Below, one piece after another: positions 48,229 to 59,449 of a DNA stretch of 60,000 bases. Below the pieces are notes generated by a model that had not been told where the DNA came from, did not search any database, and saw only the letters and a program-made list of their open reading frames with translations. The stretch's first letter is position 1. Every line of letters begins with the position of its first letter. A program made the translations under genes and the position numbers. Source of the stretch: Hydractinia symbiolongicarpus (lineage: Eukaryota; Cnidaria; Hydrozoa; Anthoathecata; Hydractiniidae); the NCBI RefSeq assembly GCF_029227915.1, contig NC_079878.1, positions 20,859,501 through 20,919,500 of the forward strand. Reading direction: 5' to 3'.

Positions 48229-49296
48229 ATGTCAAGTTCTCTGCGTTACGACGTGATTGATAATGTTACTCTGGAGCGTACGATTTATCTCCGATGCTGG
48301 AAAGATATACCGTATTTTTTTCTAACATTTGAATCAAAAGTAAATTTTTTATCCATATTTGTTGTGAACATCCTGACTGGAATCCTAGGGACGATTTTCA
48401 ATGCTGCATTTTTGTACACAACGTTTAGGCATAAACGATTCAGACAAAAAATATCGAGCTGGCTTTTAATAAATCTGGCTAGCATAGATTTTGTGGTAGC
48501 CAGTGTTATATTAATACTAAACGGAACTCATATAAAACTTATGCTTAATGGTGACGGATATTGTAAATTACGGACGATGATAAACACGGCAAGTTTTACC
48601 CTGTCGGCGATATCATTTACGACACTCACGTTTATAACGTTAGATTCCTACATTGCCATAGTACAGCCATTTTTTTACAAAGAATTTTTCACGCCTTTGA
48701 AAGTTATGATACCGCTTTGGATAATTTGGATTGTACAAATTCTTATGTGCATTTTAACAGAGCTTTATTCGTTGTGGACGATATATCAAATAATGATATC
48801 CATAGTTGTAATACTGGCCATTTTGTTTTATATGTTAGCTTACACGCATATATTCAAAATTGTTACATCAATGCGCCGTAAAGTGAGCTGTGTTAGTTGT
48901 AATTCAACAAGAGTTCGTACGGCAGGCGATCGGAAAACCATAGTAACTAGTATTGCGATCGTCTTCACGTTCATGATGTCGTATTTGCCAGTGGGTGTTT
49001 ACAACATTTTTATTTTGGCGGGAAATGAAACTGAATTCACTCGCACGTATGTTTATCATTGGTTGCACTTACTAAGGTTATCAAGCGCCTTATTAAATGT
49101 GTTTGTTTATTATTTAAGATTGAGCGAAATTAAACAGGAAAGCTTGAAAATTTTTTTGCCATGTTGCGTGGAGAAGATTGATTACAAGCAAAGAAAGGAA
49201 TCGTATTTAAGGAAAGTGTCCACTACACGAGCGGGTGATGATCTGCCATATAACATTTATAATGAAACTGGAAAGTTTGAAACATTGCCTCGATGA
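48229..49296 (+). CDS. Rhodopsin-like (class A) orphan GPCR, intronless, 355 aa
   Basis: A seven-helix plasma-membrane receptor with unknown ligand. The start is ATG at 48229; the frame is open further up to a TTG, which is not a likely start here. Short extracellular N-terminus with a glycosylation site N12-V-T. Helices at about 40-65, 78-98, 113-146, 158-178, 185-210, 236-262, 275-297. Class A landmarks: N58 in TM1, NLASID (82-87) in TM2, C112 at the top of TM3, DSY (139-141) for DRY, SYLP (251-254) at the CWxP position in TM6, NVFVY (290-294) in place of NPxxY, and CC (312-313) as a palmitoylation candidate. I see no Cys in the TM4-TM5 loop to pair with C112. Lineage-specific single-exon receptors like this are common in cnidarians. 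AATAAA at 49417-49422. Confidence 0.85.
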   Translation: MSSSLRYDVIDNVTLERTIYLRCWKDIPYFFLTFESKVNFLSIFVVNILTGILGTIFNAAFLYTTFRHKRFRQKISSWLLINLASIDFVVASVILILNGTHIKLMLNGDGYCKLRTMINTASFTLSAISFTTLTFITLDSYIAIVQPFFYKEFFTPLKVMIPLWIIWIVQILMCILTELYSLWTIYQIMISIVVILAILFYMLAYTHIFKIVTSMRRKVSCVSCNSTRVRTAGDRKTIVTSIAIVFTFMMSYLPVGVYNIFILAGNETEFTRTYVYHWLHLLRLSSALLNVFVYYLRLSEIKQESLKIFLPCCVEKIDYKQRKESYLRKVSTTRAGDDLPYNIYNETGKFETLPR

Positions 49297-51833
49297 TGCT
49301 TTTATCCATATTTGTTTATAAACCATATTCGAAAAATGTTGTATGCATAAATTAAAACCATGCATTTTACATTTCCAAATCATGCACATTTAAAACCGTT
49401 GTTAAGCTTGGTTTGCAATAAAGTTGTTATGCAATTGTTGCAGAGACAAAAAAATCTCTTCAACATTTGATGTGACCATCCCTTACGGCTCTTTGTTGGA
49501 AAACATGTGTTTTAAACATAGTAGTACGGGGACTGTTGTACAGCAGTAAGCTAAGTGTATATTTTCTTCAGTAACACTGTAAAATAATTTGACAAGTGTA
49601 AGTTTGCGTTGTTGATTTTGATTTTTTATTTCAATAAACTAGTACCAGTCCTGTTGGTAGGTTATTCACTCTGGAATTGACCTTGGACCTCCCAACTCGC
49701 CATATGAGCAGTACAGATTGTATATGTGGAAAAGTAAGTTTAGCATAGGTGAGGTGATTCCTCTCAACCAAACATAACCTTGATCTCGAGGTACCAGAAG
49801 AAGAAGACTCCTCTCTCATTGCTCAGTTAGTACCAACAGGTGTACACTGCGATAAGTTACGACTCACGTGATAACAAATAGGGTACCAGTAATAGAAAAA
49901 ACCAACATAAAATCTATTTCAAAATTTTTGTCATCATCCTGAATAAAATTACGCAGCTGATTTAAATTCCTAGTCTGCACGGAAAAGCAAATTAAGAAAA
50001 TTTGGCACAATAAATTAAAAAATAAATTTACTTTAATAAATACTCGATAATGGCGGCAAAAATTATACACAATCGAACTACTTATCTTTTTTAAAAAGCT
50101 GGCGTTATCCCATATAGAACTTTACCTCCAAATGACTCCTACTAAAAACATATAATTCAACTTAAAACACAATAAGAACAGTTTACGAAATCTGAAAACA
50201 TATAAATAATGGAAAACGGTTTTTAAACACGATGACACGATTTTAAATAAAACCACAACATAAATTGGGGACACCTTCAAAAAGTGTGAATTAAACGGCG
50301 AAAAAATAATAAAAACTTGTGTCGTGTATTTTGGTCCCAACACAACATTTAAAAAACAAAGTCGATGCGATTACTATATTGGGAGCAGAAACATTTTCGC
50401 GGAGAAAATTTGCGAAATTTTGCGAATTTTTTAAACGTTCGCAAAAGTATGCCCTGCGTAAAAGTATTTTACCATTACGCGAATTGTGAACATGTCTTAT
50501 TACATAATTGCAGCCGCTAGAAACGAAAGAAAAATGATGTATTTACATCCCAACCTTACAACATTACAGAACAGAACGTGAAAAAACCTAAAAAGACCTG
50601 CGGACCTGCTTTTTTAAAAGTATGTAAGGAATAAAACATGACAAATTAATCGATTTACAGTTATTAATTTGGTACCAGAGAAAAAGGAACATTCCCGTAA
50701 ATTATCTAAAATAGGGTGATCCGCGAAATCAAATAAAGTATTCCTATTTAAAGTAATTTTTCACTCACTGCTTTATCATAAAAAATCAGAAAAATTGAGA
50801 AGCGACATCCGACCTTGGAGTATATATGCATTTTTTTTTGGTAATACTATATTGTCCAAACAAGGAGAAGTGTTGTTACTTCTTCAAGGTATATTATGAA
50901 CATATCAAAAATTAGAAAAATTTCGGAAATACGGTGGTACTAATCTCGGCTTATTTTAGACAAGAATAATTTCCTGTCATGTTTAAATCCGTCCGCCTTT
51001 ATAAAAATAGCCGTATTTTTTCTGCCGTCTGTCCGCAAAAGACGCGTCCTGTTACGGAAACACGAAATGTGATATTTTAAGGCCGGCACAACCCCTTGGA
51101 TTTAAAATCCCGATTTTTTTTTAACGCTAGCGCGTCATTGACTAATCACGGGCCTGATTTGTAATTGGTGCAAGCAAACCAAAAATGATAAAATATTAAA
51201 AGTAATTAGCTATTCATCGAGGTTTTGTCACTATATACAAGTGTATAGATTATCAAGTGCTATGTACAGTCTCATACAGAACATATTAAAGTTACATATT
51301 ACAAAATAAAATAGTATTAAAAAATATTTATATCTTCTAATAATGTCATTCTAAATGATCTTAGTGATGTAAGAATGAACAAAAAGGCGAAAGTCCACTT
51401 CGGTCTTTTAGCGCGCGAAATCAAGAACATGCAACAAAGTGATATTGCGCAATATTTAGAAAATAGATTAGCCCCTGTGTTCGTTTAAGAAGACAAAATC
51501 AATTTGATTTTTTGTCAATCACTAGAGCATCGTAGCGTGACATGACGTAATCTATGATTTCAACCAATGAATTTGTTTAAAAAGCCGTTATTTTAAATTT
51601 TAACGCGCATTTTTTGTTTTGCGACCGCGCAGCGATGAAAACGTTGTGTTTTGAGATCAAATAGGACTTCTGCCTAACGAACAAAGTTTTTAAAAGGACA
51701 TTTTTTTGTTTTTATTTTTTTATTTTTAGCTTTTCTTACAGACCTTGCAAAAGTAACCTTGTTTTGCAGACATATTCAACGACGATATTGCCAGCTATTC
51801 GAGGTCGAATTTATTTAATCGCAGTTAGATCAG
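49297..51833. other. Intergenic GPCR to Tctex1 gene
   Basis: No gene supported. 49643-49838 begins with cctgttggta and ends with its complement taccaacagg and is GC-richer than its flanks, possibly a decayed foldback insertion. 50385-50480 carries gcgaaatt-type repeats. Poly-T/TTTATT text at 51700-51730 could serve as a minus-strand polyadenylation signal for the Tctex1 gene. Confidence 0.4.
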
Positions 51834-53894
51834 CTATTCAAATTGGAAAGTCAATATGGCAGCAATTGCAAATAAATCCTTTCCTCTGTAAGTTACTGTG
51901 ATAAAGTCGTCTTTGGTTGGATCGCATATGCTTTGTACAGCGGCGTGTATACCATCATCATACAACGCGCCAATAAAAACTTGAGCAGCTACTTTGTAAC
52001 TGCTCTTAGTCGTCGAAACAACACGTTCTTTCATCGATTCGCTCAATTCTTGACACCATTTGTTTACCATGTCGGGTTCAAAATACTTATCAACCAAAAA
52101 TAACTCTAGCTCTTCTTGCAAAGTGGATTTTAACTCATCTAGACGTGGTTTTGTACTACTGATGCAATCGTGTTCGTTTTTTGCAACATCTGGTGTTATT
52201 TTGCTAGTATACGGCGCATCGTTTCCTTTGTTGTCATCATCGGTCGTCGGCGTCGCTACAAAATTTGATGGCGTTTGACATATCACGATATCGTATTTTG
52301 TGTCATTTTCTGTGTCGGATTTTTTGTGAATGAAACTTACGGGAAGTGATTTTTTTCTTTTGTACCATTCCTCTGTGTCAATTTTCGGCTTTGAGATGCT
52401 ATCTGATAAAAAATCTAAACTTCTCGAACGAGCCTTCGTCACATCGTTTTCCCCCGCTTTAGTTCTTTGCTTCATTTTCTTTGTTTTTTTTAAGCTCATC
52501 GTTCGTTTGAAAGTTAAACCTTCATCAGTGCGCAATTCCTTTTCTAAAGCTAATAAACAAAAATCGTCCTTGGAAGTTCTGTCGCCTTGTTTTAAATTAT
52601 TTTGAGAACGCTCTAGGCCCCCTGGCATTGAATTACTTATTCCTCTGTCTCGCAATAAAGACCGTCTTAAAGACGGGGGTGTATCTGGTACTGTCTTATG
52701 TCTGGTCTTATCATCAAGCTGAAATAAACTGTTAATTGATCTCCACACCTTTTTCGCTAATCCGCGTTGCGGTCGACGAGATTTACCCGATTTAAATTCA
52801 ATGTCTGACGTTGCGCTGCTGTCATCGTAGTCCGTCAAAACTTCGTCGGGAGTACCGGCGTTATCAATAGTTTCTACATGGGTTTTCTTTTCTGCATCAC
52901 TAACATTACCGGAATATAACAAAATCAGCTTCGATCGATCGCCAGATTTTTCTGTTTCGTTTTCGATTTTGAAATTTAAGTTATCGGTCCCAATCGATTC
53001 GCCCCGAGTTCTACCGACAACACTCGTCTTTTGTTTATTAGTGATATTGCTTGAATAATCTGACGATTTTCTTCTTCGAAAACGTGAAGTTCTTCTCGCA
53101 GGTTGTTGCTGCTCTTCGATGTTGCTGTTGCGTTTCTTTAATTCAGATAAACTTGATTTCTTCCGCTTCCCCAGCGATGTTTTTCTTAATTTTCGTTCAT
53201 TCTTTTCATTTTCATTTGATGATGAAGCAGCTGAATCGGGATACCTTTCAAAATTTAAGATGTCTTTCCTATCCAACTTTCTTGAAAGACGAGGAGAAGA
53301 GGAGTCGTAAGCTGTATCGCGTAAAATGTCTTTCTTTTTTGAGGAAGAGGAATTCCTTCGTAACGTTTTATCTATTAGTTTAACACCACTATCACAATCA
53401 ATTTTTTTGGAAATTTTACGATCCCAACTTCCACCTTTATCAACTATAACCCCGTTAGTTATCCGATTACGCTCGGTCGGATCATCAGAATAATAACCTA
53501 AAATTTTATCGTTTGTACATCCATCTATTTGCTGGTTAGCTATATCGTGTCGTTTCTTTAATAACTTTCGCTCGTAACTCGGTCCTTTATTCGTAGCCCG
53601 ATCTTTTGGCGACTGCTTTTCAAAACTCGACGAAGGCGACAAACACGGCGAGTATTCTTCGTTTGAATCGACAACTGAAATTGGTTCAATAACCATATTT
53701 TTCCGATCATTCTCGAGTAATTCTTTAAAGCCGTTATTGTTTTTCTCGTCTTTATTTTCGTAAATACTCAAACACGGTAACTGTACGGAGTGTAGATCGA
53801 CTTTTATAAGTTCGTTTTGTACTCTCGTTAGAGTGTTTTGTTTTGGTGATTTCGATTCAACAGGACTCATTCGGAATTCTTCTTTTATTGTCAT
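51834..53894 (-). CDS. Tctex1-domain protein with long basic N-terminal region, intronless, 686 aa
   Basis: The C-terminal ~102 residues (585-686) form a Tctex1/DYNLT dynein light-chain domain: an amphipathic first helix (LQEELELFLVDKYFEPD), a second helix, then strand blocks SSYKVAAQVFIGAL, GIHAAVQSICDPTKDDFITV and the typical end LFAIAAILTFQFE. Such proteins bind dynein intermediate chains or act in cilia. The first ~580 residues are low-complexity, rich in Ser, Lys, Arg, Asp and Asn, with many basic phosphorylation-type motifs (RRKSS, KKRNS) and no globular domain I recognise. DYNLT proteins with one domain are usually 110-220 aa, so the extension is unusual. The frame is unbroken with no splice signals required. 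TATATATA at about 53932-53942 lies ~40 bp upstream of the ATG and may be a TATA box. I do not assign an orthologue. Confidence 0.85.
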   Translation of the reverse strand: MTIKEEFRMSPVESKSPKQNTLTRVQNELIKVDLHSVQLPCLSIYENKDEKNNNGFKELLENDRKNMVIEPISVVDSNEEYSPCLSPSSSFEKQSPKDRATNKGPSYERKLLKKRHDIANQQIDGCTNDKILGYYSDDPTERNRITNGVIVDKGGSWDRKISKKIDCDSGVKLIDKTLRRNSSSSKKKDILRDTAYDSSSPRLSRKLDRKDILNFERYPDSAASSSNENEKNERKLRKTSLGKRKKSSLSELKKRNSNIEEQQQPARRTSRFRRRKSSDYSSNITNKQKTSVVGRTRGESIGTDNLNFKIENETEKSGDRSKLILLYSGNVSDAEKKTHVETIDNAGTPDEVLTDYDDSSATSDIEFKSGKSRRPQRGLAKKVWRSINSLFQLDDKTRHKTVPDTPPSLRRSLLRDRGISNSMPGGLERSQNNLKQGDRTSKDDFCLLALEKELRTDEGLTFKRTMSLKKTKKMKQRTKAGENDVTKARSRSLDFLSDSISKPKIDTEEWYKRKKSLPVSFIHKKSDTENDTKYDIVICQTPSNFVATPTTDDDNKGNDAPYTSKITPDVAKNEHDCISSTKPRLDELKSTLQEELELFLVDKYFEPDMVNKWCQELSESMKERVVSTTKSSYKVAAQVFIGALYDDGIHAAVQSICDPTKDDFITVTYRGKDLFAIAAILTFQFE

Positions 53895-54146
53895 TTAGCT
53901 AATATTTTTTCTACTCGGCTTTTTTTTGTTGTATATATATAATTTATTCTAAAAATATAAAGAAATGTTTTAAAGGATAAAAATTCAAGACGTGTTATGC
54001 AATTTCTAGGTTAAGCACAGAAAATAACAGTTGCTAAACACACATGCAATACTAGAAAAATATTTTCCCACATCCGCTTAGAATAAAAATAGCTTGCTAC
54101 ATCGTACGTACTTGGTGCAAAATAAAATACTGTGCATTCACATTCA
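53895..54146. other. Upstream region of the Tctex1 gene
   Basis: Contains the possible TATA box described with the gene; nothing else recognised. Confidence 0.35.
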
Positions 54147-54405
54147 CAACTGCAACGATAACGACAACAACAACAACGACAACAACAACGACAACGACAA
54201 CAACAACTACAACGACGATGATGACGACGACAATAATAGCGACAAAAACAACAACGCCAAAAACAACAAGGACTATTACGACTAGAACGATGAAGAAAAG
54301 AACAACAAAAACAACAAAAACAACAATGACAAAAACTACGACGACAACACGATTGACGACAACAACAAAAATACAAACACCGAAGATGACGACAACAATA
54401 GCTAA
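54147..54405. repeat. Imperfect trinucleotide repeat (ACA/ACG)n
   Basis: About 260 bp of ACA, ACG and AAC triplets with occasional GAT and AAA. Open frames on both strands here (Asn/Asp, Thr and Cys- or Val-rich) are products of the repeat and are not called as genes. Confidence 0.9.
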
Positions 54406-55500
54406 TGAATAAATGTCAACAAAATCTTGCAAGTTTTACTTGTCACTAAATCGCTTGTACAACCGTAATTCTATAATAACAAAACGCTTTTCAACAGTGA
54501 CATTCATATTTTAAAGAAACCGCAAGAAATTAATTTGGCATTAATTACATGACATAGCACAAAGAAAATGTCGTAAAAGTTACGACACTAACAACTGTTG
54601 CTAACTTGAAGAGGTTAGCAAGTATTGAGAGCAGACGAGATGAAAGAAACAAAAGATTGTAGTCAAAACAAAATGGTAGCACGCACGCTTATAAACTTCA
54701 ATTTTCGAGTAGCACCAAACAAACTTCATTCATTCTATGTTTAAAAAAGATATAAGAATAACATTTATTTGTAGAAAGTTATCACAACTAAACTCATAGT
54801 TACCCACGCCAGTTCAAAAGCTTTAACATTTCAAAAAATATATAAACTTTTAAACGAAATTTTAAATCATTCTATGTTACTACAATTTCACAACGCCGGC
54901 ATTTTTCAAGAGTTTTAATCCATCCCTCGTTTATTTCGGCCTGCAAAATATTTGAGATCTTAATCAGTTAATTATCTTAAAGTTTGGTTTCTATTCGCGC
55001 ATCTCAGCGACGGAGAGCTGTTGACTTACATACTTTAGTAGTTAGACATATTTGTATCTCCCAAACTTCCACAGAATTTCTTAGAAGGGGAGACAAAAAA
55101 TGACAAAATAAAACATCACGGATGAAAAAGTCATAGTTAACCACACGGCACGGTTTTTCCACTTGTTAGTCAGAATTTTTTTCTACAAAATACATAAATA
55201 TTCTACCTTTTAACATTCAAGTAGAGATGTAAACGAACTAAGTTTGTATAACCGCTGGTGTCGTTTCACAACAACGGTTTCTAAAATAACATAAATCGCA
55301 AGGAAACTGAATACTGATCATGTATATACTTGACTATATACTGGTCAATACAAGACAAGTCCCAGTAAGATTTGTAAGAAAAACAAAAATGAAGAAGCTC
55401 GAGGAAGAAGAGTTTTAAAGAGGATTTTAGTATATTAATTAGTATATATACTAGGAGACTTCTCCTCGCATTTTCATTCTTGACAATGATGGAGTATCGA
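54406..55500. other. Intergenic, nothing recognised
   Basis: AT-rich without a supported feature. Confidence 0.4.
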
Positions 55501-56080
55501 TCTGGAGATAACGTCATAATAAAAATGCAGGTGACGTATTGTTTTTTGACTTTTGTTGCGTTTTGAAACTTTCGGGAAAAGCGACATATCCTCGTGTAAT
55601 CATATCTATCAAAGAAATTTGTGAACGAAAGCAATCACACTGAACTTGAACTTTGTCAACAACTTTGCAACCTCGAACACATTCCCTTTCTCCGGCGGAC
55701 GCATAAACTTTCATCAATTCCTGGTACGCGTGTTGTATTAAAAATGGAAAAACGTTCGATTTCGTCAAAGTTATGACGGAAGTGAATATACTTACGCACT
55801 GTGTGATGCAACAAAAAACTTGAGATTTTGAAGAAAGATCAAGTGTCTGATAGTAAACCGTAAACACTTGAACGGTATCACAGTATTTTATTTACGTCCT
55901 TATGAATACCAACTTCGTTGCCAGGGCTTTTTGTCTTTGACCAGCGCTGCACTTATTGGTAGGACGGGGTTGAGGTTGCATAAATACATCCATTACTTTC
56001 TCTAAGCACCAAATCATAAAGTCGTAAACTCTCCCGTTTCGGTTATCTGTAGAAATATGTCTTACTTTCTTAAGAAACAT
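55501..56080 (-). CDS. Possible small gene of unknown function (weak)
   Basis: On the minus strand two frames have some coding character: 56080-55892 (YDFMIWCLEKVMDVFM) and 55867-55514, which contains a Cys-rich stretch ERECVRGCKVVDKVQVQCDC. Splice-like signals exist: TTTCTACAG near 56048, a donor TGC|GTAAGT near 55797, and an acceptor TACCAG|GAATTG near 55718. They allow a small multi-exon model in which the Cys-rich part is the last exon, ending at 55514. I recognise no family, and chance frames are a real alternative. Confidence 0.2.
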
Positions 56081-56840
56081 CTGAAGACGAAAGATACTCT
56101 TGCGGCGATGTCGTAGCTATCGAGTACAAAAATCTGTCTAACAGAGTTAGGGACAGGCGAAGTTTTTTTTAGGAAGAGGTGATAGAAACCATGCCGTGTA
56201 GGAAATAAGTGGATGAAAAAATGTTCTATATCTTCTTAATTAGCAGTAATGACCATGTATTGTAAGTAAAGTATTGATAACTATCAAAACATGAAAATCT
56301 CTCATAAATAAATTAAATTCACAACAAAAACTTTTGTCAATATGAAATTTTCTTTTAATGTGACGTCATATAAGTGTGCCGTTCTTTTAAATACCCAGTA
56401 GTATATAAGTTCATTGAAAGATAAAGAGAAAGGATATTCAACTATTTCCCATCTTCAAATTTAAATGCCCCACCTAAAATTATAACTTATAGAAATTCCC
56501 AGAGCGGATTTGAAAATGATACGTTAACCCATGAGGTAAATTTCTTTGGCTAAATTGCTAAGCGAAAAAAATTTTTTTTTAAGATTAGCAAAACCCCGGC
56601 TAAAAATTACCAGTGCTCATCTACTTTCTCGATTTAATGTCAAATTTTTACATAATATCAAACTAAAGAATTATTCAATTCAAATTCAGGAAAAAGGAGA
56701 GGGGCTGTTTCGTGAACGACTCAGCCAGGAAGCCCACGCGTCCCGATGCTTCTTTCGGAAGAAGCATAGCGAGAAAAGGGTTTCCTGACTATGAATGAGT
56801 ATAAACGATTATCTTGGTGAACACGGAAAAAAACTAAACA
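56081..56840. other. Intergenic, nothing recognised
   Basis: The frame at 56546-56788 has no family features. No gene is called. Confidence 0.4.
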
Positions 56841-56844
56841 TTGT

Positions 56845-56938
56845 GATAATCAACCTCGTCGTCAGGCTCTTTTACGCCTATAGTAGTCTGACGGGAATAT
56901 CATAGGCGTAAAAGAGCCCTGGGCCGAGGTTGATAATC
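56845..56938. repeat. Foldback element with 37-bp arms
   Basis: Left arm 56845-56881 and right arm 56902-56938 are inverted repeats with a few mismatches around a 20-nt loop. The arms read outward-in GATAATCAACCTCG...GGCTCTTTTACGCCTAT. It is the best-preserved member here of the AACCTCGTCCCCAGGG family. Confidence 0.85.
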
Positions 56939-57023
56939 AATGTAAGCCCGGTAATATATTTTCGAGACTACAACCAAAACATAAATTGATGCTTCAATCC
57001 AACATTGTTTCTACTAAGTTTGC

Positions 57024-57105
57024 TCAACTTCGTTTACAGGGCATTTTGCCTTTTTGATTCCGTAGTAACGGCTCAGGGGTCACAAGACCCTGGGGACGAG
57101 GTTAA
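57024..57105. repeat. Foldback element, CTCGTCCCCAGGG family
   Basis: Left end caacttcgtttacagggcat and the complement of the right end (ttaacctcgtccccagggtc) are inverted copies. The interior ttttgcctttttgat also occurs at 22975-22990. It lies 86 bp from the previous member. Confidence 0.7.
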
Positions 57106-58690
57106 AGATTGCTTAGAAATCATGCACATCCACCCGAGATCAACAGTTTTGAGTCTCCAGATTAGTATATATTTATGTTTCCCCCAGTGCAAAAGTATCA
57201 TCAAAAGAAACATAGATTATCAGAATTTTAATAGATGAAAGTGTTCAGGGGTGTATGATAAACTCAGGAGCTGGTACTTTGATAGTTAGGGAGTTTGGGG
57301 AAAGGTTTTACAAACAGATATAAAAATAATAAAAGATGGCATTACTGTGAAATAATTTATCCAAACTGAACAACCTTTCCCACTCTACCTGTAACCTCAT
57401 GACTGCGCCCCTGCGGTAATCACTTTCCGGGGCTTTTTTGATGTAGCGTCTTCCTTCCCGCATTGGACTTCTAGTAAAGAGACACAGACCACTGCAGACA
57501 TTATTCTTCAGGAATGGGTAATGCAAACAAGACAATAACCATCATTGTCCCCAGGGTTTGTTGCCTTCTACCAAATCCATGATTGTTTAAAAAAGCAAGA
57601 ACTCTTGGGGATGTGGTTAGCATAAAACAGACTAACGAAAAACTTCTAGTTCTAGGACATTTTTTTATGTTTACTACACACTAAGCAAAAATAAGTTTGT
57701 AATCAATCTAACCAACTTGATCGTTAGGGGTCCTTGCTTTTGTATTAGGACAGTAAGACAAAGATCGCTGGAAACCAGGCTGCAATCGTGGAATTCATAA
57801 CGTGTCGAAACCTTCACGTTTACACTGCACCGAGTGAATTGAAACTAACTGCACAGAAATTTACTGCACTTTGTGAAAAGACCAAGAACTTACCGCGCCA
57901 ATTTTGCGCCCACTGTTTGAATATCATCAATGACAACCGCCATGGCGTGATCTACAATTCGCCCACAGTTTCATTGCAATGGTTATTTAAAGAAATTAGC
58001 AACTTACTTTTTAAAATGTAGCGAGATTCATATAATAACTTAACATCTAGCCTCGGTACTAGCATCAGAGCGATAAGAAACACACTGGAACCCAATCATT
58101 GCATATATTTTCACCATGTATTTAGCATATAGCATCTATTTTGCAATATTCGCCTTTAAAAGCAATACGCTAAATATGTTGTTATTTTGTAGTATAAAAG
58201 AAATTTCACACATGATTAAAAATATTACACGATCATCTATTTTTTCGCTGATTTTATATTTGCAGAGAGATTTATTGCCAGTGAGTTTCTTTTTAGTGTA
58301 TTTACCCAACGTAATCGCAAGAATTAGTGTTTATGTGTCTCCACCGCATTGCTTCTTCTTCATGCCTGAGGCATTTTTTGTTTATTTTCGGTAGGAGAAT
58401 ATCTTCCGTCAAGGTTACGTCAAGAGACGACTTGGAAAAAAATAACAGGTTGCAAACGAAAAACATGTAAAAATATGTCCAAGAGTTAATTTAACATCAA
58501 AATCACATAATGGGTAATAAATCTTTTTACTCTATTTTTACTTTATTTATCCATTCTGGTAAATATTAACTTAACCTTATTTTTTAATTTTCTTTTGCCC
58601 AACCTCCATTTCAGATCTTTTAACTTCAAAGTGTTAGATTCATTGGAGCCTTTAACATCAGGTATTTCCAAAAACTCACATAATGTTATG
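57106..58690. other. Intergenic with repeat fragments
   Basis: No gene is supported. Frames at 57788-58021 and 58116-58394 show no recognisable domain. Fragments of the CCCCAGGG family occur at about 57400-57450 and 57545-57560. Confidence 0.4.
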
Positions 58691-58692
58691 TA

Positions 58693-58763
58693 GCCAATCT
58701 CGATCCCAGGGCCTGTAGTTTTTCATATGAGGATGAAACAGACCTTGGAATCTAGGTTGGTAA
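58693..58763. repeat. Foldback element, diverged
   Basis: Left CCAATCTCGATCCCAGGGCC and the complement of the right CCAACCTAGATTCCAAGGTC match imperfectly, with tttcat near the loop on each side. A decayed member of the same family. Confidence 0.6.
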
Positions 58764-59449
58764 TGTAGCATCAACATCGAACTCAGTTTTTTTTTCAAGA
58801 CTGTTTAAAAATTCAAAGATTCTATGGACGGATTTAGCTGTCGCTTGCAACGAAAAGAACAATCTTCCGTAGTAGTTTATCAATTGACTAAGCTGCCTAA
58901 TCCCTAGATCCACCCCAAATAACTAGATATTTCTAATATTTTTATCACTTTAATTCAATCAATTAAGGTCTGGTGACGAGATTTCTTTTCTAATTTATTT
59001 GTTTTTACTTTATATTTTGCTTCTTGTTTTATGTAAACTTATTAATTCAATAAGCGTATTTCTATATTACTTTTGAAACAAAATACATGTTGGCGTCACA
59101 ACTTCGTTCCCAGTTCACGTGGTCGTTGTTGATGCTTTAATAAGGTGAATACACATAACAAATAAGTTTATTCAGAAATGAACACCGAAAGTTTCCTTTT
59201 GTAACGAGATATTATCCGATTATAACCGAATAAATTGTCGTTATATCAAAGAATTCCCATTGATGAAAGCACGCTTTATTAATAACAAAGTAATTTAAGA
59301 TCTTTTTAATACAACACAAAAAGTCCAATGATGTTAAATAATTAAAAATAACAATAAAATTATATTGCACTAACCACATGCGATGCTTTTTAAAAATGCG
59401 TCACGAGGCTAAGTGAAAGCATAACATAGAAAGTTTTGTAGCAGCAGCT
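58764..59449. other. Upstream region of FUT8-like gene 3
   Basis: A further family fragment, aacttcgttcccag, lies at 59100-59113. An acceptor-like AAAGTTTTGTAG ends about 10 bp before the start codon. No gene is seen. Confidence 0.4.

Noticed and set aside
52060-53383. Plus-strand frames across the Tctex1 gene
   Set aside because: Antisense shadows of the 686-codon minus-strand gene.
54011-54432. Minus-strand Cys-rich and Val-rich frames, and plus-strand Asn/Asp- or Thr-rich frames
   Set aside because: They are translations of the ACA/ACG trinucleotide repeat; every frame is open because stop codons are rare in it.
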